A DNA stretch of 64,000 nt from positions 3,455-67,454 of the forward strand of contig JBPOJB010000004.1 of NCBI GenBank assembly GCA_052034005.1. Reading direction: 5' to 3'. How positions within the stretch are numbered: position 1 is the first letter of the stretch; the number at the start of each line of letters is the position of its first letter. The notes under the pieces were generated by a model. It was given only the letters and a program-made list of their open reading frames with translations. It was not told the DNA's origin and searched no databases. Shown here piece by piece: positions 29,311 through 38,900 of the stretch. Source of the DNA: JAAYDI01 sp052034005. Lineage in GTDB: Bacteria; Planctomycetota; Planctomycetia; Pirellulales; Pirellulaceae. Both the position numbers and the translations under genes were made by a program.

Positions 29311-31848
29311 ATGCGCGATAGGCGCCCACAACACCGGCAGTTGTCTCTGGAACTGCTGGAGGATCGAGTCGTTCTCTCGTCCGCGTCCGGTCTCCTGCCG
29401 GACGTGACGGTGGATGAAGATGCGCTGGACTCTGTGATCGACCTGGATGCGGTGTTTGGCGCCTCCGATCTGGGGTTGAGTGGTCCGCTCACGTACACCG
29501 TGACGGTCAGCACGCCGATTGAGAACCTGGTCAGGCAGGTGAGCCAAAGCAACTATACGGCGCTGCTGCAGGACCTGCTCTACACCCACATCGGCGACAA
29601 CCGCGGATTGTCGGGTCCCGAGCACGGCTTGGCCCGGGACAACATCGCAGACTACTTCACGGCACTCGGGCTACAGACATCGTTGGAACCGTTCCTTTAC
29701 AGTTGGTCCTACCCGCCAATCACGTGCCACAACGTTGTCGGCATCCATCCCGGTACCGTGCGGCCTGACGAGGTGTACCTGGTCGGCGCTCACTATGACT
29801 CGGCGGACAACCCCGGCGCCGATGACAATGCCAGCGGCACGGCGGCAGTCATGGAGATTGCGCGCGTCCTGTCGCAATACTCGTTCGAAGCCACCCTGGT
29901 GTTCGTGGTCTTCGATCGTGAGGAGCAGGGAATGCTCGGGTCGTACGCGTACGTCAATGCGCATGCCTCGGATAACATCCTGGGTATGGTCAACCTGGAT
30001 ATGATCGCCTACAACGCTCCCGACGCCGGTCGTGATACGGTCTGGTTCTACGATTGCGTGACCGGAGGCGTGATCAAGTCGCAGTTGGCTGCCGCCTTCG
30101 CGGCGTACGGAGATGGCTTGGCGGCCGTCGACGGCGGTTACGATACTGCCAGCGATCATTTCTGGTTTGAGAAGAGAGGCTTCGATGCCGCACTGGTGAT
30201 CGAAAACGGTTGGGCGAGTAATCCATACTATCACCAGGCTGGCGACGCGGTGGAGAGCGCGGACTACTTCGACTACGAGTATGCCACCAAGGTCACACGC
30301 GGTACGTTGGGATACCTGGCGACGGCGGCCGGCTTGCAGGACACTATCGAGTTGTTGACGGCCACGGTGCACGGTGCGGTGGACGGTACAGACCTGATCC
30401 TGGCTTACGTCCCCGATGCGAACGGCACCGCCGACATCTGTGTGCGGGCCAGGGACGCCCAGGATCGGTATGTCGAAGACACGTTCCGCGTCACGGTGAA
30501 TCCCGTGAATGATCCGCCGACGCTTAATCCCATTGACGACCGGACGATCCGGAACGATGCTCAAGCGGATCTCATCCCGCTGAGGGGCATCTCATCGGGT
30601 GATGGCATCGGTCAACCGGTGCGTGTCACTGCGGTCAGCAGCCTGCCGGGGATCCTCCCTAATCCGGAGGTCTCCTACGTGCGGTTGACCGCCAGTGGCA
30701 CACTTCGGCTCACACCGGTCGCTCACGCCACCGGGACAGTGGTCATCACAGTGACGGTCGAGGATGGCGGCGCGGACAATCTGCTGGAGACCCCTGGAGA
30801 TAATGCGGTGACCACGCAGAAGTTCACCGTCGAGGTATTGCCGCCGCAGCATCCGCCGTCCGCCACGGCCGACCACTATTCGACGGCGGAACGCAGCACG
30901 CTGGTTGTCTCGGCACCCGGCGTGCTGGCGAATGATGAGGACGAGGACGGCGACGATCTGCATGCGGTATTGGTCCGTGCCCCTGCGCACGGCGTCGTGC
31001 AGTTGCGGCCGGATGGTAGCTTCACCTATACACCCAACAGCACGCTCAACCGGGAAGATACCTTCACCTATGTTGCCTCAGATGGGACTGACGAGAGTCC
31101 ACCTGTCACGGTACAGATTGTCATCAATACCGCGTACCCTTGGCACAATGGCTTGAACCTGCGCGATGTGAATGACGACGGATTCATCACTCCGGTGGAC
31201 TCGTTGCAGATCATCAACGCCATCAACCGTGGCGAAGGCACTGCGTTGCCGCTCGATCGCCCACGTCCGCTGCAGAAGCCGTTCTACGACGTGAACCGGG
31301 ATGGCTTTCTGTCCCCGCTTGACGCGCTGCAGGTCATCAACTACCTCAACCGAGGTGACGGCGAAGGTGAGGATGAGGGCACCGTGGCTGACGCCGATCT
31401 GCTGTTCGCCAGACTGGCTGACACGCGGGATGATTCGCTATATGCGTGGAGTCATGGAGAGGCTGCGGTTCTCAGAAACGTGCAGAAGGTGAGTAGTCGT
31501 ATGATCCACCAGACGCGTCTCCCGTTGTCCACGCAGGGCTACCGTCACATGCAGGGCATTACGCAAGCCGTGGTCGAAATGGGGATGTGCAGCGGCGTGG
31601 AGACTGGGATTGGGCACCTGTTTAATATCGAGAGTACGGCCGGGTTGGGCACGATCGAATTCGAACCGGGCTTGCAGACCGATTTTCCCGCCACGCTCGA
31701 TCCCCTGATCCTTCCCAGCGAGGAGTACGTACACGAGCAGACCTGGCACGACGGCAAAGATGGCCAGCAGCAGACACTCTGGTTTTCGCTTCGGTTTTCG
31801 GCTCCAGCGTGTCGGCCATCTCGGCCTGTGCGCATTAATGAGTCCTGA
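29311..31848 (+). CDS. Secreted M28-family metallopeptidase nested in cadherin-like modules, with dockerins
   Basis: ATG 29311 follows GAGG and gives 845 residues opening with the planctomycete export motif LELLEDRVVLSS. The M28 zinc-peptidase domain spans about 70-345, with all expected ligands: His161 (GAHYDS), Asp171 (GADDNASG), catalytic Glu204 and Glu205 (FDREEQG), Asp230 (NLDMI), His308 (YYHQAGDAVE). It is bracketed by halves of one cadherin/tandem-type repeat: LTYTVTVST before it and ELLTATVHG...VEDTFRVTVNPVNDPP after it. Further repeats follow, then a dockerin pair (DVNDDGFITPVDSLQIINAI and DVNRDGFLSPLDALQVINYL). The last ~27 residues are translated from a dispersed DNA repeat. Predicted extracellular aminopeptidase. 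Confidence 0.88.
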   Translation: MRDRRPQHRQLSLELLEDRVVLSSASGLLPDVTVDEDALDSVIDLDAVFGASDLGLSGPLTYTVTVSTPIENLVRQVSQSNYTALLQDLLYTHIGDNRGLSGPEHGLARDNIADYFTALGLQTSLEPFLYSWSYPPITCHNVVGIHPGTVRPDEVYLVGAHYDSADNPGADDNASGTAAVMEIARVLSQYSFEATLVFVVFDREEQGMLGSYAYVNAHASDNILGMVNLDMIAYNAPDAGRDTVWFYDCVTGGVIKSQLAAAFAAYGDGLAAVDGGYDTASDHFWFEKRGFDAALVIENGWASNPYYHQAGDAVESADYFDYEYATKVTRGTLGYLATAAGLQDTIELLTATVHGAVDGTDLILAYVPDANGTADICVRARDAQDRYVEDTFRVTVNPVNDPPTLNPIDDRTIRNDAQADLIPLRGISSGDGIGQPVRVTAVSSLPGILPNPEVSYVRLTASGTLRLTPVAHATGTVVITVTVEDGGADNLLETPGDNAVTTQKFTVEVLPPQHPPSATADHYSTAERSTLVVSAPGVLANDEDEDGDDLHAVLVRAPAHGVVQLRPDGSFTYTPNSTLNREDTFTYVASDGTDESPPVTVQIVINTAYPWHNGLNLRDVNDDGFITPVDSLQIINAINRGEGTALPLDRPRPLQKPFYDVNRDGFLSPLDALQVINYLNRGDGEGEDEGTVADADLLFARLADTRDDSLYAWSHGEAAVLRNVQKVSSRMIHQTRLPLSTQGYRHMQGITQAVVEMGMCSGVETGIGHLFNIESTAGLGTIEFEPGLQTDFPATLDPLILPSEEYVHEQTWHDGKDGQQQTLWFSLRFSAPACRPSRPVRINES

Positions 31849-31856
31849 CCCCTTTT
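31769..31856. repeat. Dispersed repeat, copy B (blocks 1-2-3)
   Basis: Block 1 (31769-31790, AGCAGACACTCTGGTTTTCG...), block 2 (31800-31826) and block 3 (31831-31856, CGCATTAATGAGTCCTGACC...). Block 1 recurs in copy C, block 2 in copy A, block 3 in all three. It covers the 3' end and the stop codon of the M28 gene. Confidence 0.85.
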
Positions 31857-31862
31857 AGACGC

Positions 31863-33398
31863 ATGATGCATCGAACACTTTTCACGCTCTGCGCAGTACT
31901 GCAGGTCGTTCCCGCGGTGCTGCACGCTGAGTCCGCTCCTGCCAGGCCCAACATCGTGGTCTTTCTGGTCGACGATATGGGCGTCATGGACACCTCGGTG
32001 CCCTTTCTCACGGACGAAGCGGGCGTGCCGAAGCGGTATCCGCTCAACGACTACTATCGCACCCCCAACATGGAACGATTGGCGCTGCGCGGGATCCGAT
32101 TCAGCAACTTCTACGCGATGAACGTCTGCTCGCCGAGCCGCATCTCCATTCTGACCGGCCAGAACGCCGCGCGGCATCACACGACGAACTGGATCAATCC
32201 CGACAGAGACAATCGAGGGCCGTTCGGTCCCCCCAGCTGGAATTGGAGCGGTTTGAAACATGACGACGTGACGCTGCCACGACTGCTGCAGGGAGCCGGC
32301 TACTGCACCATCCACATAGGGAAGGGTCACTTCGGGGCGCGCACTGCTGAAGGCGCTGAGCCGAAGAACCTCGGCTTCGATGTCAATGTGGGAGGCGCTA
32401 CGTTTGGATCACCGGGCAGTTACTACGGCGAGGAGAACTACGGCCTGGGTACACGGAACGCTTCCAACGCCGTGCCGCACCTGGGAAAGTATCACGGCAC
32501 CGATACGTTTCTTACCGAGGCGTTGACCATCGAAGCCAAAGCGCGCGTCGCGGATGCGGTCCGGGCGGGCAGGCCGTTCTTCCTCTACATGTCCCACTAT
32601 GCCGTCCACGCGCCGTTCCAGTCGGACCCACGGTTCGCGGCGCACTACAAGGACTCAGGCAAACCCCCGGACGCTCAGGCCTTCGCGACGCTGATCGAAG
32701 GCATGGACAAGTCGCTGGGCGACATCCTTGATCATCTGGATGCGCTGGGTGTTGCCGAAAACACACTGGTCTTCTTCCTGGGTGATAACGGCTCTGATGC
32801 GCCGCTGGGCGGGCCGCACGAAGCGGCCTGTGCCGCGCCGTTGCGCGGTAAGAAGGGCGCGCATTACGAAGGTGGTATGCGAGTGCCGTTTATCGCCGCC
32901 TGGGCGAAGGCCGCTGACAACCCGTCCCAGAAGCGCCTGCCCATCGCCGCCGGTGGGATCCAGAGCCAGACAGCTGCTGTCTACGATCTATTCCCCACGA
33001 TTCTCAGCCTCACGGATACTGATATCCCGGCGAAACACGTCGTTGATGGACGGAAGCTCGATACGCTCCTGGTGGGCGAACCGGATCCGGCCCGGGAGCA
33101 GACGTTCCTCATGCACTACCCCCATGCACCGCATCGCAGCAACTATTTCACATGCTATCGACGTGGCGATTGGAAGGTCATCTACCACTACTATCCGTCG
33201 GAGGAGTCCGAGGGCTCGCACTACCAGCTGTACAACCTGCGCGACGATCCCTTTGAGCAGACCAACCTGGCCGAGACCCAACCCGACCAGTTGGCAGACA
33301 TGATGATGGGCCTGGTCGTAGCCCTGGGAGAGCAGAACGCGCTCTACCCCACGGACGAAGCAGACGGCTCGACGCCGTTGAAACCGATCGTCCCGTGA
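31863..33398 (+). CDS. Secreted formylglycine-dependent sulfatase
   Basis: 511 residues, signal peptide at 1-22 (FTLCAVLQVVPAVLHA). Type I sulfatase fold: metal Asp37-Asp38 in VVFLVDDMG, then the modification motif CSPSR at 89-93 followed by ISILTG, where Cys89 would become formylglycine. Later motifs GKGHFG, LVFFLGDNGSDAPLG and LRGKKGAHYEGGMRVPFI complete the active site. It would cleave sulfate esters of polysaccharides in the periplasm or outside. Starts 14 bases after the M28 gene, right behind dispersed repeat copy B. No dedicated sulfatase-modifying enzyme is visible; the FGE-like domain at 41.4-42.0 kb lacks the catalytic Cys pair. Confidence 0.93.
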   Translation: MMHRTLFTLCAVLQVVPAVLHAESAPARPNIVVFLVDDMGVMDTSVPFLTDEAGVPKRYPLNDYYRTPNMERLALRGIRFSNFYAMNVCSPSRISILTGQNAARHHTTNWINPDRDNRGPFGPPSWNWSGLKHDDVTLPRLLQGAGYCTIHIGKGHFGARTAEGAEPKNLGFDVNVGGATFGSPGSYYGEENYGLGTRNASNAVPHLGKYHGTDTFLTEALTIEAKARVADAVRAGRPFFLYMSHYAVHAPFQSDPRFAAHYKDSGKPPDAQAFATLIEGMDKSLGDILDHLDALGVAENTLVFFLGDNGSDAPLGGPHEAACAAPLRGKKGAHYEGGMRVPFIAAWAKAADNPSQKRLPIAAGGIQSQTAAVYDLFPTILSLTDTDIPAKHVVDGRKLDTLLVGEPDPAREQTFLMHYPHAPHRSNYFTCYRRGDWKVIYHYYPSEESEGSHYQLYNLRDDPFEQTNLAETQPDQLADMMMGLVVALGEQNALYPTDEADGSTPLKPIVP

Positions 33399-33683
33399 CA
33401 GAGCACAGGCATGGAAGTAACGCGTTCAGGTGTCCAGATCTGCGCCGGTCCGCTGGGTATGCTCGCAATTGTGCCGTTGCTGAAGCTCGTACGCTGCACC
33501 AACAATCTCCAGTGGCGTGAGTGTGCGCCGGCGATCTGGGCCAACGCCACCTGTGGGATTGCCAGCCTTTGTCGGGATGCTGAAGGAGTCCGCTCGACAG
33601 CCGCTCAATCCGTCTGTGCGAGCAACATCTGTGGGGTGAATCTGGTATAAATCGGGAGGTATCCCAACGTTGTCCTGGAGAAC

Positions 33684-35753
33684 ATGACCATGTCAGAACC
33701 TCGCGGCGTGTTCTACCTGACTGCGGTTTTAACACTCGTCTGCATCCGGCTTCCTGCGACGGAGCTGCACGTGTCACCGGCAGGCAGCGATGCACATCCC
33801 GGAACTGCAGCTCAGCCGTTTGCCACGCTGGAGCGGGCGCGTGATGAAGTGCGCAGGCTCAGGCAGGCCGAGCCGCGGGCCGAGCGTGTGGCTGTGATCG
33901 TGCACGGCGGGTCGTATCGGCTCAGCACGAGCCTGGTACTCAATGCCGACGACTCTGGTACGCCGGCCGAATCGATGGTGTGGCAGGCCGCACCGGGCGA
34001 CGAAGTACGGCTGTCCGGCGGCATCCGCTTGCCTGCCGACGCATTTCGTCCGGTTGACGATGAAAAGATCCTGGCACGCCTCGATCCGGCGGCACGCGAC
34101 TCCGTGGTGGTGACGGACGTGAGCGCGGCAGGGGCTGGTGATCTCGGCAGCTATCCAGACTCTTTCCGCGGCGTGCCGGCCGTGCCGGAACTGTTCTTTA
34201 ATGACCAACGCATGACGCCGGCGCGCTGGCCCAACGAAGGCTGGGCGACCATTGCGAAGATCATCGAGTCGGGCTCGGTGCCGCGCGAAGGGGACACTTC
34301 AGCGCGGCCCGGCGTGTTCCAGTACAGCGGCGACCGGCCGGCGCGCTGGGACGTTGCGGCCGGCGTGTGGTTGCTCGGCTACTGGTGTTTCGACTGGTAC
34401 GAGGAAGCGATCAAGATCCAGTCGATCGACGCGGAAAAGCAGCAGATCACGCTGGCGCGGCCCGCGCTGTACGGCATCAAGCAGGGGAATCCGTCGCCCC
34501 GACGATTCCGGGCGTTGAACCTGCTGGAGGAATTGGACCAACCCGGCGAGTTCTACCTGGACCGGAGTTCGCAGCAGCTGTATTTCTGGCCACCCGGCGA
34601 GCTCGACGACGCTCGCATCGTGCTGTCCACCTTGAACGCGCCGCTCGTTTCGCTGACCGACGCGTCGTACGTCACGCTGCGCGGATTCGTGCTGGAAGCG
34701 TCGCTGGGCGATGGCCTGGAGATCTCAGGCGGCGCAGGTAACCGGATCGAGGGCTGTGAGATCCGCAACGTCCGGCAGCTGGGCATTCGCGTGACCGAAG
34801 GAGCCAACCACCGCGTCGAATACTGCCGAATCCACGACACCGGGACGGGTGGTCTCATGCTCGTCGGTGGTGACCGCCGGACACTCACGTCGGCCGGGCA
34901 CCAAGCGGTAAACAACGAAATCTGGCGATTCTCGCAGCACCAGCTCAGTTATGCCTGCGGCATTACGTTGGGCGGTGTGGGAAATCGGGCAGCCCACAAT
35001 CTCGTGTACGACGCGCCGCACATCGCGATCGCCATCAGCGGCAACGACCACGTGTTCGAGTACAACGTCGTACGTGATGTCTGCACGTCCTCCGACGATG
35101 CAGCGGCGCTGTACAAGGGCCGCAATCCTTCTTGCCGCGGCAATCTGATCCGCTACAACTTCTGGCAGGACATCGGCAGCCCGATGGGACACGGCACGGC
35201 AGCCGTCTATTTCGACGACGGAGACGGCGGCGATACGGTGTTCGGCAACATCTTCCTGCGTTGCGGCTACCCGGGTCGGGGCAGTTTCGGCACGGTGTTT
35301 TCCCATGGCGGTCACGACAATACCGCTGAGAACAACATCTTCGTCGAGTGCCAGCGCGCACTTGGTTCAGCGCCTTGGGACGATGCACGATGGAAGGACG
35401 CCGTGAATGGCGGGCAGGACTGCGACTGGAAGCGGCGCCTGCTGGAGGAGGTCGACATCACGCAGCCACCCTACACCACGCGCTATCCGGAACTGGTCGG
35501 GTTCATGAACCCGCTGCCCGGCCAGGTGCGAGCGAACCACGCCAAGAACAACGTGCTTGTCCGCTGCGCGGAGGTAAGCAGCGGCAACTGGGAGTTTGCA
35601 CCCGACGCGATCTGGGTCACGGACGGCGATCCCGGTTTCGTCGACGCAGCCGCAGGAAATTACCTGTTGCGTCCCGACGCTCCGGTGTTCCAGCATCTGC
35701 CGGGATTCCAGCCGATCCCGTTCGACCAGATTGGCGTGCAGGCACGGCACTAG
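33684..35753 (+). CDS. Secreted right-handed parallel beta-helix protein (polysaccharide lyase/GH141-like)
   Basis: 689 residues with a signal peptide (YLTAVLTLVCIRLPATE). ELHVSPAGSDAHPGTAAQPFATLERARDEVRRL is the standard opening of these secreted beta-helix proteins. The middle (about 330-500) has regular helix rungs such as ISGGAGNRIEGCEIRNVRQLGIRV and GNDHVFEYNVVRDVCTSSDDAAAL. DDAAALYKGR and YFDDGDGG are plausible acidic active-site points as in GH28/GH141-type enzymes. TATAAA at 33646-33651 is a -10 candidate, and GGAG lies ahead of two possible starts (33684, 33690). Located directly after the sulfatase, so it probably acts on the same glycan. Confidence 0.8.
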   Translation: MTMSEPRGVFYLTAVLTLVCIRLPATELHVSPAGSDAHPGTAAQPFATLERARDEVRRLRQAEPRAERVAVIVHGGSYRLSTSLVLNADDSGTPAESMVWQAAPGDEVRLSGGIRLPADAFRPVDDEKILARLDPAARDSVVVTDVSAAGAGDLGSYPDSFRGVPAVPELFFNDQRMTPARWPNEGWATIAKIIESGSVPREGDTSARPGVFQYSGDRPARWDVAAGVWLLGYWCFDWYEEAIKIQSIDAEKQQITLARPALYGIKQGNPSPRRFRALNLLEELDQPGEFYLDRSSQQLYFWPPGELDDARIVLSTLNAPLVSLTDASYVTLRGFVLEASLGDGLEISGGAGNRIEGCEIRNVRQLGIRVTEGANHRVEYCRIHDTGTGGLMLVGGDRRTLTSAGHQAVNNEIWRFSQHQLSYACGITLGGVGNRAAHNLVYDAPHIAIAISGNDHVFEYNVVRDVCTSSDDAAALYKGRNPSCRGNLIRYNFWQDIGSPMGHGTAAVYFDDGDGGDTVFGNIFLRCGYPGRGSFGTVFSHGGHDNTAENNIFVECQRALGSAPWDDARWKDAVNGGQDCDWKRRLLEEVDITQPPYTTRYPELVGFMNPLPGQVRANHAKNNVLVRCAEVSSGNWEFAPDAIWVTDGDPGFVDAAAGNYLLRPDAPVFQHLPGFQPIPFDQIGVQARH

Positions 35754-35846
35754 CACTCACACACGTGACACAGCAGGTCTACTACAATGATTGGATCGGC
35801 CCGGAACAAGCGTGCGGGAAGTAAAGAAGGTCTCTCTTCGGCCGGA

Positions 35847-35896
35847 AGCAGACACTCTGGTTTTCGCTCTCGCATTAATGAGTCCTGACCCCTTTT
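35847..35896. repeat. Dispersed repeat, copy C (blocks 1-3)
   Basis: Block 1 (35847-35868) is identical to 31769-31790 over 22 bases. It is joined by two bases to block 3 (35871-35896), identical to 31831-31856 apart from one extra T. Block 2 is absent. Lies 25 bases before the start of the next gene. Confidence 0.85.
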
Positions 35897-35921
35897 TAGC
35901 GCTGCCGGAAGGGTCTGAATC

Positions 35922-38900
35922 ATGAGAACCGCATTCCTAGTCTTGGCGATCGCTCTGGCTGCACTCGTCTCTCCGCGGGCCGTGGGGGGCACCACCTTGG
36001 GCATCGATGGCACCCGGCTGACGATCGACGGCAAGGCGACGTTCCTGCTCGGGTTCAGCTACTACGGCGCACTGGGGGCTTCGGAGAGCAGCGTGCGGCA
36101 GGACCTCGATGACGCGCAGCGTGACGGGTTCAACTGGCTCCGCGTCTGGGCGACGTGGAACAGTTTCGGCCAGGACGTCTCGGCGTTCGACGCGGTCGGC
36201 GCGCCGCGGCAGCCTTTCATGGACCACCTCAAGTGGCTGGTGGCCGAGTGTGACCGCCGCGGGCTGATTGTCGACGTGACGCTGGCACGCGGCAGCGTCC
36301 AGGGACAGTCTGCCATCGGCGGCGGCCTGCCCGATTTCGACGCGCATCGGCGGGCTGTGACGTCCCTGGTGACCGAACTCCGGCCGTGGCGCAACTGGTT
36401 CCTCGACCTGGCCAACGAGCACGACATCCGGGACTTCCGTTATGTCTCGGCGCAGGAGATCAGTCAGTTGCGGGCGTGCGTACAGGAAATAGACCGCGAC
36501 CGGCTGGTCACCGCGTCCTGTGGCGGCCACGACCTGGACGAGGTGAGCCTGCGGCGGGCTCTGCTGACAGAAGAGCTGGACTTCATCACCCCTCACCGGC
36601 CGCGGCATGCGGCGTCGCCCGGGGAGACCGAATCGGTCACCCGCGCGATGCTGGAGACGATGAAGCAGATCGGCCGCGTCGTCCCCGTGCTGCATCAAGA
36701 GCCTTTCCGCCGCGGCTTTTCCGCGTGGGAGCCGTCCGCCGACGACTTCCTCACCGACCTGCGCGGCGCGGTCGCCGGCGGCGCGGCCGGCTGGTGTTTC
36801 CACAATGGTTCCCAGCGGGACGTGCCCGACGGCCAACCGCGCCGTTCGTTTGACATGAGCGGCCGGCGCCTGTACGACCAACTCGACCCGGAAGAGCGGC
36901 GGATGCTGCACCAGTTGAGCCGGGACCGGTTCTGGAGCCGGTCCGCTGCGCACTCCCCGGGCGCGGAGGCGGCAGCGCCGCCGACCGGGGCTCCGGTCCG
37001 CGCCGGGGAGCCCGCGACCCGGGTCTCGATCCACCAGGGGCGCTGGCAGATCAACGGCCGGTGGACCAACCCCGGTTCGGCGGCCGAAGGGCTGTTGATG
37101 AACGTGCGGATGGTCAACGCCGTATTCGAGGACGCGAACAAGCCTGACTTCGACGCGGAGGCGAACATGGACGAGTTCATTGCCGCCATCCCCGCCTACA
37201 CGGCGCACGGCGTGAACGCCTTCACGATCTGCCTTCAGGGAGGACTGCCCGGCTACGAAGGGGCCGTCAACTCGGCCTTCGAAGCGGACGGCGCGTTGCG
37301 TCCATCCTATCTCGCCAGGGTCGAAAAGGTGATCGGCGCTTGTGATCGCGCGGGAGCGGTGGTGATTCTCGGTTGTTTCTACCAGCGGCAGGATCAACTG
37401 CTGGAAGACGAGGCGGCGGTCCGACGCGCGGTGAGCAATGTGGCCGCGTGGATTCGTGAGGCGGGGTTCGGGAACGTGGTGCTGGAAATCACGAACGAGT
37501 TCGGCCATCCGGGGTTCGACCATCCACTGCTCCAAGCGGCGGCCGGCCAGGCGGAGCTGATTCGGCTCGCCAGACAGGTGCACCCGCAGCTGCTCGTGTC
37601 CACCAGCGGCCTCGGTGACGCACGCCTGGCGGACGAGGCCGCTCAGGCGGCCGATTTCCTGCTGATCCATTTCAACACTACTGACCTCGCCGACTACGGC
37701 CGGCGCATCGAAGCACTCAAGAAATACGAGAAACCGATCGTGTGCAACGAAGACGAAAAATGCGGAACTGATGGGGCGCGAGCCGCGCAGCGTTGCGTGG
37801 AGCACGGCGCCGCGTGGGGCTTGATGGAATTCGAGGTCAACCAGCGGGCACCGTTCCGCTTCCAGGGATCCGATGACGACCCGACCGTCTATGCTGCCCT
37901 GCGGCGGCTGACGACCCCGCCCGCGGACGGGGACTACTTCCCACCTTCTGAATCGCAGGGGGGCTGGCGCACGCTGACCGACCCCGGCGAGATCCGGCGC
38001 CTGGCGGGCATGGATCCGGAGAGGCTCGCTGAACTCCGCGACTGGTTGCTGCGGTCTGACGACCGCAACTTCGCGGCGGTCGTGATCCGCAACGGCTACA
38101 TCGTCTTGGAAGTCGAGCGGGGCAACAGCGCGAAAACCGATATAGGGCGCGTCGCTTCGGTCTCGAAAGCGGTCTGCGCCACCGTGCTGGCGATCGCTTC
38201 CGAGCAGAGCCAATCGGGCGCGCTGCCCCGCCGGATGACGTTCGACGACCTGGCGTTCGACTTCATCCCGTGGGCTCAGCCGTTGAGTGACCCGCGCAAA
38301 GCGCGGATTACGGTCAAGCAGCTGCTCAACCATACGTCGGGGCTCTGCCCTGAAGCGCTCGGGGCGCCGAACGACGGCAGCTGGGAGTACGTGCTCGGCC
38401 TGAGCGGCGATCCGCGCACGGCGCAGTTGGCGTTCGATCCGGGGACGGGCTGTGGTTACTCGACCCATGGGCCTTGCCACGCCGCGCTGGTCTGCGAGAC
38501 GGTGACGGGCAGGCCGTACGACGAGTTTGCGGTTGAGGCGCTGTTCAAGCCGATCGGCTGCGAGCACTGGTGGTTTCAGTACTATGACGGTGGACCTCGG
38601 ATCGGACGGCATCCTTCACACGCGATAGGGATGCCCGCCCGCGACCTGGCGCGGATCGGGTACTGCCTGCTGCACAACGGGCGCTGGGGCGGCCGCCAGA
38701 TCGTCCCCCAGTGGTTCATCGACCAGACCGCCCAGCCGACCCACGACGTGGAGACCCGGGAACTCCGCTGGCAGTTCAACCCGCAGATCTTCTCGCACGG
38801 CTGGGAGCTCCCCGCCCGGTTGGCCGGAGACAACACCGAGCATTGGCGTGGCGACGGTATCCCGCCTGATGCCCGTTCCAAGTTCGGTTCCGGCGGTCAG

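Noticed and set aside
35937..38612. 891-codon minus-strand open frame opposite the GH-GH-beta-lactamase gene
   Set aside because: Despite its length it shows only Arg/His/Val-rich antisense translation; the plus-strand frame has a signal peptide and catalytic motifs.
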